64,000 nt of DNA from Terracoccus sp. 273MFTsu3.1 (GTDB lineage Bacteria > Actinomycetota > Actinomycetes > Actinomycetales > Dermatophilaceae). The stretch's first letter is position 1, and each line of letters starts with the position of its first letter. A model generated the notes under the pieces. The model did no database searches. It saw only the letters and a list, made by a program, of their open reading frames with translations, and had not been told where the DNA came from. This document shows, piece after piece, positions 27,278-36,706 of this stretch. The stretch lies in the NCBI RefSeq assembly GCF_000383675.1, contig NZ_KB911821.1, forward strand, positions 248,001 to 312,000, in the 5' to 3' direction. The translations under genes were made by a program, and so were the position numbers.

Positions 27278-28552
27278 ATGGCCACCGCCGCGACCACCAG
27301 CACCCTCGTCGTCGGCGCCGGGCAGGCCGGCATCTCGCTCGTCACGGCCCTGCGCGAGCTCGGTGACACGCAGACCGTCGTGCTCGTCGGCGCCGAGCCC
27401 GGGCCGCCCTACGAGCGCCCACCCCTGTCGAAGAGCTACCTGCGCGGCGAGCACGACCGCGACTCCCTCGTCTTCCACGACGCCGCGTGGTTCGCCGACC
27501 TCGGGATCGAGCTCGTCACCGGTGACCCCGTCGTGTCGGTCGGCCGGGACGCCTCGGGAGGGAGCGCCACGACGGCGTCGGGCCGGGCCCTCACCTTCGA
27601 GCGCCTCGCCCTGACCACGGGCGCGGTCAACCGCGGCCTCGGCGTCGAGGGCGCCGACCTCGACGGGGTCCACTCGGTGCGCACGCTCGCGGACGCCGAC
27701 CGGCTGGCACCCCGGCTCCGCGCCGCACGTGAGGTCGTCGTCGTCGGCGGTGGCTTCATCGGGCTCGAGATCGCCGCCGGTGCCCGGGCACTCGGGGCCG
27801 GCGTCACCGTCGTCGAGGTGACCGACCGCCTGCTCGGGCGCGCCGTCACCCCGGAGCTGTCCGAGGCCGCGCTACGGGCACACGAGCGCCGCGGCACCCG
27901 GATCCTGCTGCGCTCGCAGGTCGTTCGCGTGACCGGCGAGGGCGGCCGCACCACGGGAGTCGAGCTCGCCGACGGCACGGAGCTGCCTGCCGACCTCCTG
28001 ATCGTCGGGATCGGGGCCGTGCCCAGCACGGCGCTCGCCGAGCAGCTCGGCCTGCTCGTCGAACCTCGAGGCATCGTCGTCGACGAGTACGCCCTCACCT
28101 CGGACGGGGTCACCGTCGCGGCCGGTGACTGCGCCGTCGGACCCAACCCGTTCGACCGCGGCGCAGCCGGATCGATGCGGCTGGAGAGCGTTCCGCACGC
28201 GACCGACCAGGCGCGGACGGCAGCGGCGACCCTCACGGGCCACCGGTCGGCATACGACCGCGTGCCGTGGTTCTGGAGCGACCAGGGCGACCTGCGACTC
28301 CAGATGGCGGGGCTCCCGCACGGCGCCGACCGGACCGTCGTGCGAGGCGACGTCGAAGCCGAACGCTTCTCGCTGCTCAGCTACCGCGACGGGCTGCTCA
28401 TCGCCATCGAGTCGGTCGGCGTCCCGACCGACTACCTCGCCGTGAAACGGGCGCTCGAGAAGGGTATGACGATCGAGGCCGACTCCGCGGCGGACACCTC
28501 CGTCCCGCTCAAACGGCTCATCACGAGGGCACGCGGCACTCGCACATCCTGA
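27278..28552 (+). CDS. NAD(P)H-dependent FAD reductase (ferredoxin/rubredoxin reductase family)
   Basis: The 424-residue protein has two dinucleotide-binding motifs: FAD at the N-terminus (TLVVGAGQAGISLVTALRE, then PYERPPLSKSYLRGE) and NAD in the middle (EVVVVGGGFIGLEIAAGARA). VAAGDCAVGPNPFDR is the second FAD contact. The C-terminal reductase domain (WFWSDQGDLRLQMAGL) is typical of reductases that feed ferredoxins of P450s or ring-hydroxylating oxygenases. No ferredoxin or oxygenase is adjacent, so its partner is elsewhere. Confidence 0.92.
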   Translation: MATAATTSTLVVGAGQAGISLVTALRELGDTQTVVLVGAEPGPPYERPPLSKSYLRGEHDRDSLVFHDAAWFADLGIELVTGDPVVSVGRDASGGSATTASGRALTFERLALTTGAVNRGLGVEGADLDGVHSVRTLADADRLAPRLRAAREVVVVGGGFIGLEIAAGARALGAGVTVVEVTDRLLGRAVTPELSEAALRAHERRGTRILLRSQVVRVTGEGGRTTGVELADGTELPADLLIVGIGAVPSTALAEQLGLLVEPRGIVVDEYALTSDGVTVAAGDCAVGPNPFDRGAAGSMRLESVPHATDQARTAAATLTGHRSAYDRVPWFWSDQGDLRLQMAGLPHGADRTVVRGDVEAERFSLLSYRDGLLIAIESVGVPTDYLAVKRALEKGMTIEADSAADTSVPLKRLITRARGTRTS

Positions 28553-28612
28553 CTCGCCCGGGGTCAGGGGCTGCGCTAGCGTCAGTCGTCGCCCAACGAA
28601 GGGACTGAACGC

Positions 28613-30370
28613 ATGCACGCACTGGCGGGTCTGCCCACGGCGGACGCCCTCATCAGCGCCAAACCGGTCGACTACGTCATCATCGCCCTCTACTTCGTCT
28701 TCGTCCTCGGCATCGGGGTCATGGCGAGGCGCGCGGTGTCCGACTCCATCGACTTCTTCCTCTCCGGCCGGTCGCTTCCGGCCTGGGTCACCGGCCTCGC
28801 CTTCATCTCGGCGAACCTCGGTGCCGTCGAGATCATGGGCATGTCGGCCAACGGGGCCGAGCTCGGCATCTCGACCGTGCACTACTTCTGGGTCGGCGCC
28901 ATCCCCGCCATGCTCTTCCTCGGCGTCGTGATGATGCCCTTCTACTACGGCTCGAAGGTGCGCTCCGTCCCCGAGTTCATGTTCCGCCGCTTCGGCACCG
29001 GGGCCCACCTCGTCAACTCGATCAGCTTCGCCGTCGCGCAGCTGCTCATCGCCGGCGTCAACCTCTACCTGCTCGGCTCGATCGTGCACGCGCTGCTCGG
29101 CTGGCCGCTCTGGGTGGCGCTCCTCGTCGCCGCCGCGATCGTCCTGTCGTACATCACGCTCGGTGGACTGTCGGCCGCGATCTACAACGAGGTGCTCCAG
29201 TTCTTCGTCATCGTGGCCGCCCTGCTGCCGCTGACCCTGATCGGCCTGCACCGCGTCGGCGGCTACCAGGGCCTCAAGGACAAGATCACCGAGTTCGCCA
29301 CGTCGGCTCCGGCGTCGGCGGGCGTCCCGCCGGCCGAGCAGCAGCTCCACTCGTGGCCGGGCCAGGCGCTCTCGGGCTTCGACTCGCCGTTCTGGTCGGT
29401 CGTCGGCATCGTCTTCGGCCTGGGCTTCGTCCTGTCCTTCGGCTACTGGACGACGAACTTCGTCGAGGTGCAGCGGGCCATGGCCTCCAACTCGATGTCG
29501 GCTGCTCGCAAGACCCCCATCATCGGGTCGTTCGCCAAGATGTTCGTGCCCTTCATCGTCATCATCCCCGGCATGGTCGCCGCCGTGCTCGTCAAGGAGA
29601 TCGGTGAGCTCAAGGCGGGCGGCACCCCACCCGGCGGAGCGTCGGGCGAGGGTGTGAAGTACAACGACTCGCTGCTCCTGCTCATGCGCGACATCCTGCC
29701 CAACGGGCTGCTCGGCGTCGCGATCGCCGGACTGCTCGCGGCGTTCATGGCCGGCATGGCCGCCAACATCTCGGCCTTCAACACCGTCTTCAGCTATGAC
29801 CTGTGGCAGCGCTACATCCGCAAGGACCACAGCGACGACTACTACCTGCGCATCGGCCGTCTGGCCACGGTGGGAGCGACGATCGTCGCGATCTTCACGG
29901 CCACCATCGCCAGCTCCTTCAGCAACGTCATGGACTACCTCCAGTCGCTGTTCGGGTTCTTCAACGCACCGCTGTTCGCCACCTTCATCCTCGGCATGTT
30001 CTGGAAGCGGATGACGGCGACCGCCGGATGGGTCGGCCTCACGGCCGGCACGCTCTCGGCCGTGCTCGTCGCCTTCCTCAGCGAGGACGGCTTCGGGTCG
30101 GCGAGCCTCGGGGTCATCCCGCTGAGCGGCCAGGGCGCGGCGTTCGTCGCGGCGTCCGCGGCGTTCGTCGTCGACATCGTGCTCAGCGTCGGGGTGTCGC
30201 TCGTGACCGAGCCCAAGTCGTCCGCCGAGCTGCGCGGTCTCGTCTACTCCGAGACGCCGAAGGAGGAGCTCGTCGACCCCGAGGAGCGCAACATGCCGTG
30301 GTTCCGTCGCACCCTTCCGCTGGCCGGCATCTCCCTCGGCCTCGTCATCGTCCTCAACTTCTTGTTCTGA
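28613..30370 (+). CDS. Sodium:solute symporter (SSS/SLC5 family)
   Basis: This 585-residue transporter has about 13-14 helices. VDYVIIALYFVFVLGIGVMA, then DFFLSGRSLPAWVTGLAFIS and NLGAVEIMGMSANGA, contain the conserved SGR and sodium-site region; GLLAAFMAGMAANISAFNTV is the later SSS signature. It likely imports a sugar or other polar solute with Na+, but specificity cannot be assigned. GAAGGGA precedes the ATG at 28613. It is followed after 13 bp by a small membrane gene that probably works with it. Confidence 0.92.
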   Translation: MHALAGLPTADALISAKPVDYVIIALYFVFVLGIGVMARRAVSDSIDFFLSGRSLPAWVTGLAFISANLGAVEIMGMSANGAELGISTVHYFWVGAIPAMLFLGVVMMPFYYGSKVRSVPEFMFRRFGTGAHLVNSISFAVAQLLIAGVNLYLLGSIVHALLGWPLWVALLVAAAIVLSYITLGGLSAAIYNEVLQFFVIVAALLPLTLIGLHRVGGYQGLKDKITEFATSAPASAGVPPAEQQLHSWPGQALSGFDSPFWSVVGIVFGLGFVLSFGYWTTNFVEVQRAMASNSMSAARKTPIIGSFAKMFVPFIVIIPGMVAAVLVKEIGELKAGGTPPGGASGEGVKYNDSLLLLMRDILPNGLLGVAIAGLLAAFMAGMAANISAFNTVFSYDLWQRYIRKDHSDDYYLRIGRLATVGATIVAIFTATIASSFSNVMDYLQSLFGFFNAPLFATFILGMFWKRMTATAGWVGLTAGTLSAVLVAFLSEDGFGSASLGVIPLSGQGAAFVAASAAFVVDIVLSVGVSLVTEPKSSAELRGLVYSETPKEELVDPEERNMPWFRRTLPLAGISLGLVIVLNFLF

Positions 30371-30383
30371 CAGGAGCCTCGAC

Positions 30384-30716
30384 ATGAGTGACCAACACCG
30401 GCTCGACGCCCCTGACCCCGACGGCACGCGGGGCGAGAAGCACACCGCGGGGGCCTTCGACATCCGCAACTTCATCGGCGCCCTGCTGGGCCTCTACGGC
30501 CTGATCCTCCTCGTCATGGGGATCTTCGGGGACCAGGCGCTGCAGAAGACCGGCGGCGTCAACGCCAACCTGTGGGCCGGCATCGTCCTGCTCCTCATGA
30601 GCGCGTTCTTCTTCGTCTGGGCGCGGATCAAGCCGATCGTCGTGCCAGAGCACGTCGAGCCCGTCGACGACGACCCGGTGCGTCCCGCGCCGAAGCGTCG
30701 CCCCACCGGGAGCTGA
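30384..30716 (+). CDS. Small two-helix membrane protein downstream of the symporter
   Basis: The 110-residue protein has a charged N-terminus, two hydrophobic helices (FIGALLGLYGLILLVMGIFG and NLWAGIVLLLMSAFFFVWAR) and a C-terminal Pro/Arg-rich tail with VVPEHVEPVDDDPVRP. An AGGAG site lies just ahead of ATG 30384 and only 13 bp separates it from the symporter stop, so the two are cotranscribed. Small membrane partners of this type often follow SSS transporters. Its exact role (assembly or regulation) is unknown. Confidence 0.8.
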   Translation: MSDQHRLDAPDPDGTRGEKHTAGAFDIRNFIGALLGLYGLILLVMGIFGDQALQKTGGVNANLWAGIVLLLMSAFFFVWARIKPIVVPEHVEPVDDDPVRPAPKRRPTGS

Positions 30717-30757
30717 CCGAACGGCGAGGTCCACCGACGGACCGACGAGAACGCCCG

Positions 30758-30790
30758 GCCCGTCCACCGTCCCCGACGGTCAGGACGGGC
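30758..30790. terminator. Bidirectional terminator overlapping the mutM stop codon
   Basis: GCCCGTCC-ACCGTC pairs with GACGGT-(CA bulge)-GGACGGGC around a 3-nt loop, giving 14 pairs. It lies between the convergent small membrane gene and mutM and includes the mutM TGA. The long GC-rich stem would stop transcription from both sides. Confidence 0.65.
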
Positions 30791-31640
30791 TTCGGCGTCT
30801 CGGGCGAGGCTGACAGACGGGGCACGAGAAGGACGAGCGGTTCATGAACTGCTCGCGCCGCATGATCGTGCCGCAGCGGTCGCAGGGCGTGCCCGCGCGG
30901 CCGTATGCGTGGAGCGACCGGTCGAAGTAGCCGCTCGCCCCGTTGACGTTGACGTAGAGAGAGTCGAAGCTCGTGCCGCCCTGACCCAGCGCCTCCGCCA
31001 TGACCTCGCGCGCTCGGTCGAGGATCGCGGAGAGCGTCGGCTTGGTCAGCGACGAGCACAGCCGCTCGCCGTGCACCTTGGCTCGCCACAGCGCCTCGTC
31101 GGCGTAGATGTTGCCGATGCCGGACACGAGCGACTGGTCGAGCAGGGCCCGCTTGACCGCACTGTCGCGCTGCTTCATCCGCCGCACGACGGCCGCCTGG
31201 TCGTAGACCGGCTCGAAGGGGTCAGGCGCGATGTGGGCCACGGAATCGGGGATGCCATCGGGCCGCAGCGGCGACAGCGCGAGCCCGCCGAACGTGCGCT
31301 GGTCGACGAAGCGCAGCTGCGGGCCGCCGTCGGCGAAGTCGAAGCGGGCATGACAGTGCTTCTCGAGCGGGGCGTCAGCGGGCTCGACGAGCATCTGGCC
31401 GCTCATGCCGAGGTGCACGATGAGCGCGTCCTCGCCGTCGAGGGCGAGCCAGAGGTACTTGCCCCGACGCGAGGCGGCGGTGACGGTCACGTCGTGCAGT
31501 CGCGCGGCGAGGTCCTCCGGCCCGGCGTCGTGACGACGCGCGACGCGGACGCCCGTGATCCGGGCGCGCGTGACATGGCGACCCACGACGTGGTCGGCCA
31601 GACCGCGACGGACGACCTCGACCTCGGGCAGCTCCGGCAC
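30780..31640 (-). CDS. mutM: Formamidopyrimidine-DNA glycosylase (Fpg/MutM)
   Basis: This base-excision repair enzyme removes 8-oxoguanine and formamidopyrimidines. The start [13 protein letters not shown] after Met exposes the catalytic Pro, with the conserved Glu next to it. [14 protein letters not shown] forms the helix-two-turn-helix. The C-terminal zinc finger has CDRCGTIM and, after about sixteen residues, CPVC. At 286 residues it is of normal length. It is last gene of the run that begins with yceD and follows rnc by 7 bp, an arrangement common in actinobacteria. Confidence 0.96.
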   Translation of the reverse strand: MPELPEVEVVRRGLADHVVGRHVTRARITGVRVARRHDAGPEDLAARLHDVTVTAASRRGKYLWLALDGEDALIVHLGMSGQMLVEPADAPLEKHCHARFDFADGGPQLRFVDQRTFGGLALSPLRPDGIPDSVAHIAPDPFEPVYDQAAVVRRMKQRDSAVKRALLDQSLVSGIGNIYADEALWRAKVHGERLCSSLTKPTLSAILDRAREVMAEALGQGGTSFDSLYVNVNGASGYFDRSLHAYGRAGTPCDRCGTIMRREQFMNRSSFSCPVCQPRPRRRSPS

Positions 31641-31647
31641 GCGCGGC

Positions 31648-32436
31648 TCAGGACTGCGTCTGGCCCGTGGCCGCCGACGACACGGCGGCGCTGCGACGAC
31701 CGTCGAGCGTGTGCCAGGCCTCCTTGGCGGCCTTCTGCTCGGCTTCCTTCTTCGAGCGGCCGCGACCCTCGCCGAGGATCTCCTCGCCCACGACGACGCG
31801 GGCGTGGAACTCCTTCTCGTGGTCGGGTCCCTGCTCGCTGACGCGGTACTCGGGCGACCCGAGGGCCGAGCCGGCCGCCATCTCCTGCAGGCTCGTCTTC
31901 CAGTCGAGACCCGCGCCGAGCGTGGCCGCCTCCTCGATCAGCGGATCGAAGTGGTGGTGCACGAAGCGAGCGGCGAAGTCGATGTCGGTCGACAGGAACA
32001 CGGTGCCGATGAGGGCCTCGAGCGTGTCGGCCAGGATCGAGGCCTTGTCGCGGCCCCCGGTGGCCTCCTCGCCCTTGCCGAGCATGACGTACTGCCCGAG
32101 GTCGAAGACCCGGGCGACGTCGGCGAGCGCCCGCATGTTGACGACCGCGGCGCGCAGCTTGGCGAGCTGCCCCTCCGCGAGGTCGGGGTGCTCACGATAG
32201 AGCGACTCGGTGACGACGAGGCCCAGCACGGAGTCGCCGAGGAACTCGAGGCGCTCGTTGTTGGGCAGGCCGCCGTTCTCGTAGGCGTACGACCGGTGCG
32301 TCAGGGCACGCAGGAGCAGCGGCTCGTCGATGTCCCGGCCGACCACCTCGCGGAGGTGGGCGATCAGAGCATCGACGGGCCGCTGCGGCACCGCCGGAAC
32401 ACCCCCAGCACCAAGGCTGCTCACGGGGCTGCTCAC
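31648..32436 (-). CDS. rnc: Ribonuclease III
   Basis: RNase III cleaves double-stranded RNA in rRNA precursors and mRNAs. The catalytic signature [17 protein letters not shown] is present at residues ~46-62, and [19 protein letters not shown] holds the second acidic cluster. The C-terminal dsRNA-binding domain ends [21 protein letters not shown] at 32436, 7 bp after rpmF, gives 262 residues; GTG at 32424 is an alternative. Neither has a strong ribosome-binding site, so coupling to rpmF translation is likely. Confidence 0.94.
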   Translation of the reverse strand: MSSPVSSLGAGGVPAVPQRPVDALIAHLREVVGRDIDEPLLLRALTHRSYAYENGGLPNNERLEFLGDSVLGLVVTESLYREHPDLAEGQLAKLRAAVVNMRALADVARVFDLGQYVMLGKGEEATGGRDKASILADTLEALIGTVFLSTDIDFAARFVHHHFDPLIEEAATLGAGLDWKTSLQEMAAGSALGSPEYRVSEQGPDHEKEFHARVVVGEEILGEGRGRSKKEAEQKAAKEAWHTLDGRRSAAVSSAATGQTQS

Positions 32437-32443
32437 GAGGTGA

Positions 32444-32638
32444 TCAGGCCTGGTGCTCGGTGCGCTCGGCAGCGGCGTAGTGACGGCCCTTGTACGTGCC
32501 GCACGAGGGGCACGCGATGTGCGGCTGGGTCGCCGCACCGCATTGGGGGCACGTGGTGAGCGTCGTCGGCGTTGCCTTCCAGTTCGCGCGACGCGAACGG
32601 GTGTTGGAGCGCGACATCTTCCGCTTCGGGACAGCCAC
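32444..32638 (-). CDS. rpmF: 50S ribosomal protein L32
   Basis: The 64-residue protein starts [20 protein letters not shown], the L32 signature. It has two Cys pairs (CPQC and CPSC), the zinc-binding form. It is tightly packed between yceD (1 bp) and rnc (7 bp). The yceD-rpmF pair is conserved across bacteria. Confidence 0.97.
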   Translation of the reverse strand: MAVPKRKMSRSNTRSRRANWKATPTTLTTCPQCGAATQPHIACPSCGTYKGRHYAAAERTEHQA

Positions 32639-32639
32639 G

Positions 32640-33215
32640 TCAGTTCCTCTTCTCTTGCGGGTCGTTCCCCAGCAGTCCGCTGAGGGACGACCACCTCGGG
32701 TCGATCACTTCATGATGATGGTCGGGGTCCTCCGCGAGGTGCATCCCACACTCGGAACACAACCCCGGGCAGTCAGGCCGACACACCGGTTGGAACGGCA
32801 GCGTCGGCACGACAGCGTCCCGGAGCACGGGCTCGAGGTCGATGAGATCACCGACCAGCTCGTGCACCTCGTCCTCGTCCGAGTCGGCACCCACCTCGTG
32901 GTGGTGCGCCGCCCGGTCGGCGTAGGCGAACAGCTCCTGGAAGGTCCCCTCGACATCGAGCTCGAGGGGATCCAGGCACCGCACGCAGGCGCCGGTCGCC
33001 GTGCCACTGGCCGAACCCGTGACGAGGACACCTTCGACGACGGACTCGAGGCGCACCTCGACCTGGACCGGCTGGCCGGTCTGGATCGAGATGACGTCGG
33101 TTCCGAGGTCGTCGGGCAACGTCACCGTGCGCGAGATCTCGTGCATCGTGCCCGGTCGCCGAACAAGCTCTCTGGTGTCGAGCACCAGAGGAGAACGGGG
33201 ATCGGGACGGTTCAT
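32640..33215 (-). CDS. YceD/DUF177 family protein (23S rRNA accumulation)
   Basis: The 191-residue protein has the DUF177 layout: an N-terminal beta domain ([14 protein letters not shown]), [20 protein letters not shown] with the conserved Cys pair, acidic linker [20 protein letters not shown], and [13 protein letters not shown], a metal-type Cys cluster. YceD is needed for normal 23S rRNA levels in several bacteria. ATG at 33215 is chosen because the fold starts there. It is the first gene before rpmF. Confidence 0.9.
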   Translation of the reverse strand: MNRPDPRSPLVLDTRELVRRPGTMHEISRTVTLPDDLGTDVISIQTGQPVQVEVRLESVVEGVLVTGSASGTATGACVRCLDPLELDVEGTFQELFAYADRAAHHHEVGADSDEDEVHELVGDLIDLEPVLRDAVVPTLPFQPVCRPDCPGLCSECGMHLAEDPDHHHEVIDPRWSSLSGLLGNDPQEKRN

Positions 33216-33304
33216 GACTCCTGCGCACAGTTGAGGATTCGGCCCGCGCCAAGACGGACGTGGACCGACCTCCAAGGCTACTAGAGGCGCGCCGTGCGCC
33301 CAAA

Positions 33305-33805
33305 TCAGCCCGAACGCTCCCCCAGCCGCTCGGTCAGGGCCGCCAGGACCGGGTCCGGCACGAGGCCGCTCACGTCGCCGCCGTAGCGCACGACCTCCTT
33401 GATGAGCGAGCTCGAGACGTGCTGGAGCGTGGGGTCGGCAGCGATGAAGAGCGTCTCGACGCCGGTGAGGTGGTGGTTCATGTGCGCCATCGGCAGCTCG
33501 TAGGCGAAGTCGGTGCCGCCCCGCAGTCCCTTGACCATCGTCGCCGCTCCGACCTCGCGACACACGTCGACGACGAGGGTGCCGGCCCAGGCGCCGATGC
33601 GGACGTTGGGCAGGTGGCCGACGGACTGCTCGATGAGGGCGGTGCGCTCCTCGACGTCGAACGTGCCGTGCTTGCTCGGGTTGTGCAGGATCGCGACGAC
33701 GACCTCGTCGAACAACCTGCTGGCCCGGGTCACCACGTCGACGTGACCGTTGGTGATCGGGTCGTAGGAGCCGGGGCAGACACAGCGGCGCGCTTCGCTC
33801 GTCAC
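33305..33805 (-). CDS. coaD: Phosphopantetheine adenylyltransferase
   Basis: CoaD makes dephospho-CoA from 4'-phosphopantetheine and ATP. The T/HxGH nucleotidyltransferase motif is in CVCPGSYDPITNGHVDVVTR. TMVKGLRGGTDFAYELPMAHMN and HVSSSLIKEVVRYGGDVSGL are conserved later blocks. At 166 residues from GTG 33805 it matches the family size. It lies downstream of rsmD (55-bp gap), the usual rsmD-coaD pairing. Confidence 0.96.
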   Translation of the reverse strand: MTSEARRCVCPGSYDPITNGHVDVVTRASRLFDEVVVAILHNPSKHGTFDVEERTALIEQSVGHLPNVRIGAWAGTLVVDVCREVGAATMVKGLRGGTDFAYELPMAHMNHHLTGVETLFIAADPTLQHVSSSLIKEVVRYGGDVSGLVPDPVLAALTERLGERSG

Positions 33806-33860
33806 GCGGCCCAACCTACCGTCCGGGTCCCGGACGGCGCGTGAACCTCGCGCCACGCGA

Positions 33861-34442
33861 TCACGCGACGACGTCGCTCGGGGGCGGCTCGGCGAACCAC
33901 ATCGCGGTCTCGCCGTAGCGCTTCTCGCCGGAGAGCTCGAGCCCCTCGGGCCACGTCGGTTGCGGTGAGCGGCTCGAGCGCTCGACGACGACGAACGCGT
34001 CCCGCGCGAGCCACTGGTGACCGACGAGCGCGGCGAGCACGGCCGACAGCGCATCCTCGGACACGTCGTAGGGCGGGTCGATGAGCACGAGGTCCATCCG
34101 CACGCCGGCGGGCGGGCCTGCGGCGAGGGCGCGCTCGACGGTGTCGGCGAGGACGCGGACGGCCGGGTGCCCGATGACGGCGACGTTGGCGCGGATGACC
34201 TTCGCGGCAGCCTTGTGCGACTCGACGAGCAGGACCTGCGCGGCACCGCGGCTCGCGGCCTCGAGACCGAGCGCACCGGACCCGGCGTAGAGGTCGAGGA
34301 CGCGCGCACCCTCGAGCAGCCCGCGGTGCTCGAGTCGGCTGAAGAGCGCCTCGCGGACCCGGTCGGACGTGGGCCGGGTCGAGGTCCCGGGCGGGGTCTG
34401 GAGGCGACGACCGCCCGCCGTGCCGCTGATGATCCGTGTCAT
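33861..34442 (-). CDS. rsmD: 16S rRNA (guanine966-N2)-methyltransferase RsmD
   Basis: The 193-residue SAM-dependent enzyme starts MTRIISGTAGGRRLQTPPG. It has the SAM motif VLDLYAGSGALGLEAASRG and the catalytic LVLIDPPYDV (DPPY). These are diagnostic for RsmD. It starts 1 bp after the recG stop, so expression is coupled to recG, and coaD follows. Confidence 0.95.
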   Translation of the reverse strand: MTRIISGTAGGRRLQTPPGTSTRPTSDRVREALFSRLEHRGLLEGARVLDLYAGSGALGLEAASRGAAQVLLVESHKAAAKVIRANVAVIGHPAVRVLADTVERALAAGPPAGVRMDLVLIDPPYDVSEDALSAVLAALVGHQWLARDAFVVVERSSRSPQPTWPEGLELSGEKRYGETAMWFAEPPPSDVVA

Positions 34443-34443
34443 G

Positions 34444-36705
34444 TCAGCCCCGCTCGAGCCATACGGCCTGCTCCTCGTCGAGCCGCATCGCGACGGCGGC
34501 GGCGAGCGCCGGGTGCTCGCGCAGCCCGGGGTCGGCGTCGACGAGCGCGAAGGCGTCCTCGCGGGCGTCGGCGATGATCTGTTCGTCCTCGAGTCTCCCG
34601 AGGCGCAGGTGACGCACCGAGTTGCCGCGGCCGCTCTGGCGCGCCCCGAGCACGTCGCCCTCGCGCCGCAGGAGCAGGTCGGCGCGGGCGAGCTCGAAGC
34701 CGTCGGTCGTCGCGGCGACCTGGTCGAGGCGCTCGGCGGCCCGCTCCCCCGCGCCCTGGGTCATGAGCAGGCAGAGTCCGGGCACCGCACCGCGGCCGAC
34801 GCGTCCGCGCAGCTGGTGCAGCTGCGAGATGCCGAACCGGTCGGCGTCGACGACGACCATGACGGAGGCGTTCGGCACGTCGACGCCGACCTCGATGACC
34901 GTCGTGGCGACGAGGACGTCGATCTCGCCCGCACCGAAGGCACGCATCGTGGCGTCCTTGGCGTCGGGGTCGAGCCGGCCGTGGAGCACCCCGATGCGGG
35001 TGCCGTCGAGGGCCGGGTTGGCGCGCAGCGTGCTGAGCATCGCGTAGACGCCCGTCAGCTCCCGCTCGGGTGCGTCGCCCTCGGCCTCACCCTCGTCGCC
35101 CTCCCAGTGGGCCTCCCAGCCGGCGTCCTCGTCGGACGTGTCGCGGGAGGCGGCGCTGCTGCCCGTCGCGAGAGCGGCCTCGTCGTCGACGTCACCGATG
35201 CGCGGGCAGACGACGTAGGCCTGGTGGCCCTTGGCGACCTCCTCGGCGACGCGCTGCCACGTGCGGTCGACCCAGCCGGGCCGGTCGGCGTCGACGACGT
35301 GCGTCGTGATGGGCGAGCGACCGCGCGGCAGCTCACGCAGTGTCGAGGTCTCCATGTCACCGAAGACCGTCATCGCGACGGTGCGCGGGATCGGGGTCGC
35401 GGTCATGACGAGCACGTGAGGTGGCCGGATGCCCTTCTCTCGCAGGGCATCCCGCTGCTCGACACCGAAGCGGTGCTGCTCGTCGACGACGACGAGGGCG
35501 AGGTCGGCGAACTGGACGTGCTTCTGGATGAGCGCGTGGGTGCCGACGACGATGCCGGCCTCGCCGGAGGCCGCGTCGAGCAGGGAGCGGCGGCGGGTCG
35601 CGGTGTTCTGGCTCCCGGTGAGCAGCGCCACGGTGGTCCCGAACTCGGAGCCGCCGAGCATTCCGCCCTGCGCGAGGTCGCCGAGCATGGCCGTGATCGA
35701 GCGGTGGTGCTGGGCCGCCAGGACCTCGGTGGGGGCGAGCAGGGCCGCCTGGCCACCCGCGTCGATCGCGGCGAGCATGGCCCGCAGTGCGACCACCGTC
35801 TTGCCCGAGCCGACCTCGCCCTGGAGGAGCCGGTGCATCGGGCGGTCGGACGCGAGCTCGGTCGTGAGCACCTCGCCGATCTCGCGCTGGCCGGCCGTGA
35901 GCTCGAAGGGCAGCCGGTCGTCGAAGGCGGCGAGCAGACCGCCGGGACGCGGGGGCCGGGGGGTCGCGAGCTCGGACTCGGCGGCCTTGCGGCGCTGGGC
36001 GAGGATCGTCTGGAGGACGAACGCCTCGTCGTACTTGAGCCGGTCGAGCCCGCGGGACGGCTGGTCGTCGACGGCGGGCCGGTGGACGAGCTCGAGCGCG
36101 ACGGCACGGTCGACGAGTCCGCGCGCGGCGCGTACGTCGTCGGGGACGGGCTCGCGGATGCGGTCGACGCTGTCGAGCGCGGTGTGCACGAGCTTGCGCA
36201 GGCGCAGCGAGTTGAGCTTGCCCGTCGTCGAGTAGACCGGGACACGGTGCGTCCGGTACCACTCGACGGCGGCCTCCCCCTCGGCGTCGTCGTCGAAGAG
36301 CTCGTACTCCGGATGGGTCAGCTGCAGGCGCTGGCCGTAGGCGCCGATCTGACCGACGAAGAAGCCGCGCACGCCCACGGTGAGCTTGCCCTCGTGGCCG
36401 TAGGCGCTGAAGAAGGTGACGTCGAGCTCGTTGCCGCGATCGTCGCCGATGACGACGGTGAGCATCTTGCCGCGCCGGTTGCGCATGGGCCGTGACGTGG
36501 CCTTCTTGACCTCTGCGACGACGAGGACGTCCTCGCCGACGCGGAGCGAGGAGAGGTCGGTCAGCTGCCCGGGGCGGACGTAGCGACGGGGCACGAACTC
36601 GAAGAGGTCGGCGACGCTGAGCAGCCCCTTGGTGCGGGCCAGCTGCTCGGCCTCGTTCTTCTTGACGAGCTTGGTCAGCGGCGAGTCCTCGGTGAGCACC
36701 GGCAC
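34444..36705 (-). CDS. recG: ATP-dependent DNA helicase RecG
   Basis: RecG remodels stalled replication forks and Holliday junctions. The 753-residue protein has the N-terminal OB/wedge domain (VADLFEFVPRRYVRPGQLTD). Walker A is LLQGEVGSGKTVVALRAM, motif II is LVVVDEQHRFG, and motif III is MTATPIPRTVAMT. The C-terminal RecA-like motifs are TTVIEVGVDVPNASVMVVVD and LHQLRGRVGRG. An acidic insertion (HWEGDEGEAEGDAPE) interrupts the second helicase domain. It begins 1 bp downstream of the FakA-like gene stop and leads into rsmD. Confidence 0.97.
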   Translation of the reverse strand: MPVLTEDSPLTKLVKKNEAEQLARTKGLLSVADLFEFVPRRYVRPGQLTDLSSLRVGEDVLVVAEVKKATSRPMRNRRGKMLTVVIGDDRGNELDVTFFSAYGHEGKLTVGVRGFFVGQIGAYGQRLQLTHPEYELFDDDAEGEAAVEWYRTHRVPVYSTTGKLNSLRLRKLVHTALDSVDRIREPVPDDVRAARGLVDRAVALELVHRPAVDDQPSRGLDRLKYDEAFVLQTILAQRRKAAESELATPRPPRPGGLLAAFDDRLPFELTAGQREIGEVLTTELASDRPMHRLLQGEVGSGKTVVALRAMLAAIDAGGQAALLAPTEVLAAQHHRSITAMLGDLAQGGMLGGSEFGTTVALLTGSQNTATRRRSLLDAASGEAGIVVGTHALIQKHVQFADLALVVVDEQHRFGVEQRDALREKGIRPPHVLVMTATPIPRTVAMTVFGDMETSTLRELPRGRSPITTHVVDADRPGWVDRTWQRVAEEVAKGHQAYVVCPRIGDVDDEAALATGSSAASRDTSDEDAGWEAHWEGDEGEAEGDAPERELTGVYAMLSTLRANPALDGTRIGVLHGRLDPDAKDATMRAFGAGEIDVLVATTVIEVGVDVPNASVMVVVDADRFGISQLHQLRGRVGRGAVPGLCLLMTQGAGERAAERLDQVAATTDGFELARADLLLRREGDVLGARQSGRGNSVRHLRLGRLEDEQIIADAREDAFALVDADPGLREHPALAAAVAMRLDEEQAVWLERG

Positions 36706-36706
36706 C

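Noticed and set aside
24220-27614. Long plus-strand frames opposite the M3 peptidase and iron alcohol dehydrogenase
   Set aside because: They are low-complexity antisense frames; HExxH and Fe-ADH ligands are intact on the minus strand.
27872-30475. 867-codon minus-strand frame opposite the reductase and symporter genes
   Set aside because: It is an Arg/Glu/Asp/Gly-rich shadow of strongly conserved plus-strand genes, with no motif of its own.
30901-30912. CCGTATGCG and CGCATACGG (near 54827) as members of the octamer family
   Set aside because: They lack the CCG end that all other copies share, so they were left out of the count.
34369-36495. 708-codon plus-strand frame opposite recG
   Set aside because: Antisense shadow; recG carries all helicase motifs on the minus strand.
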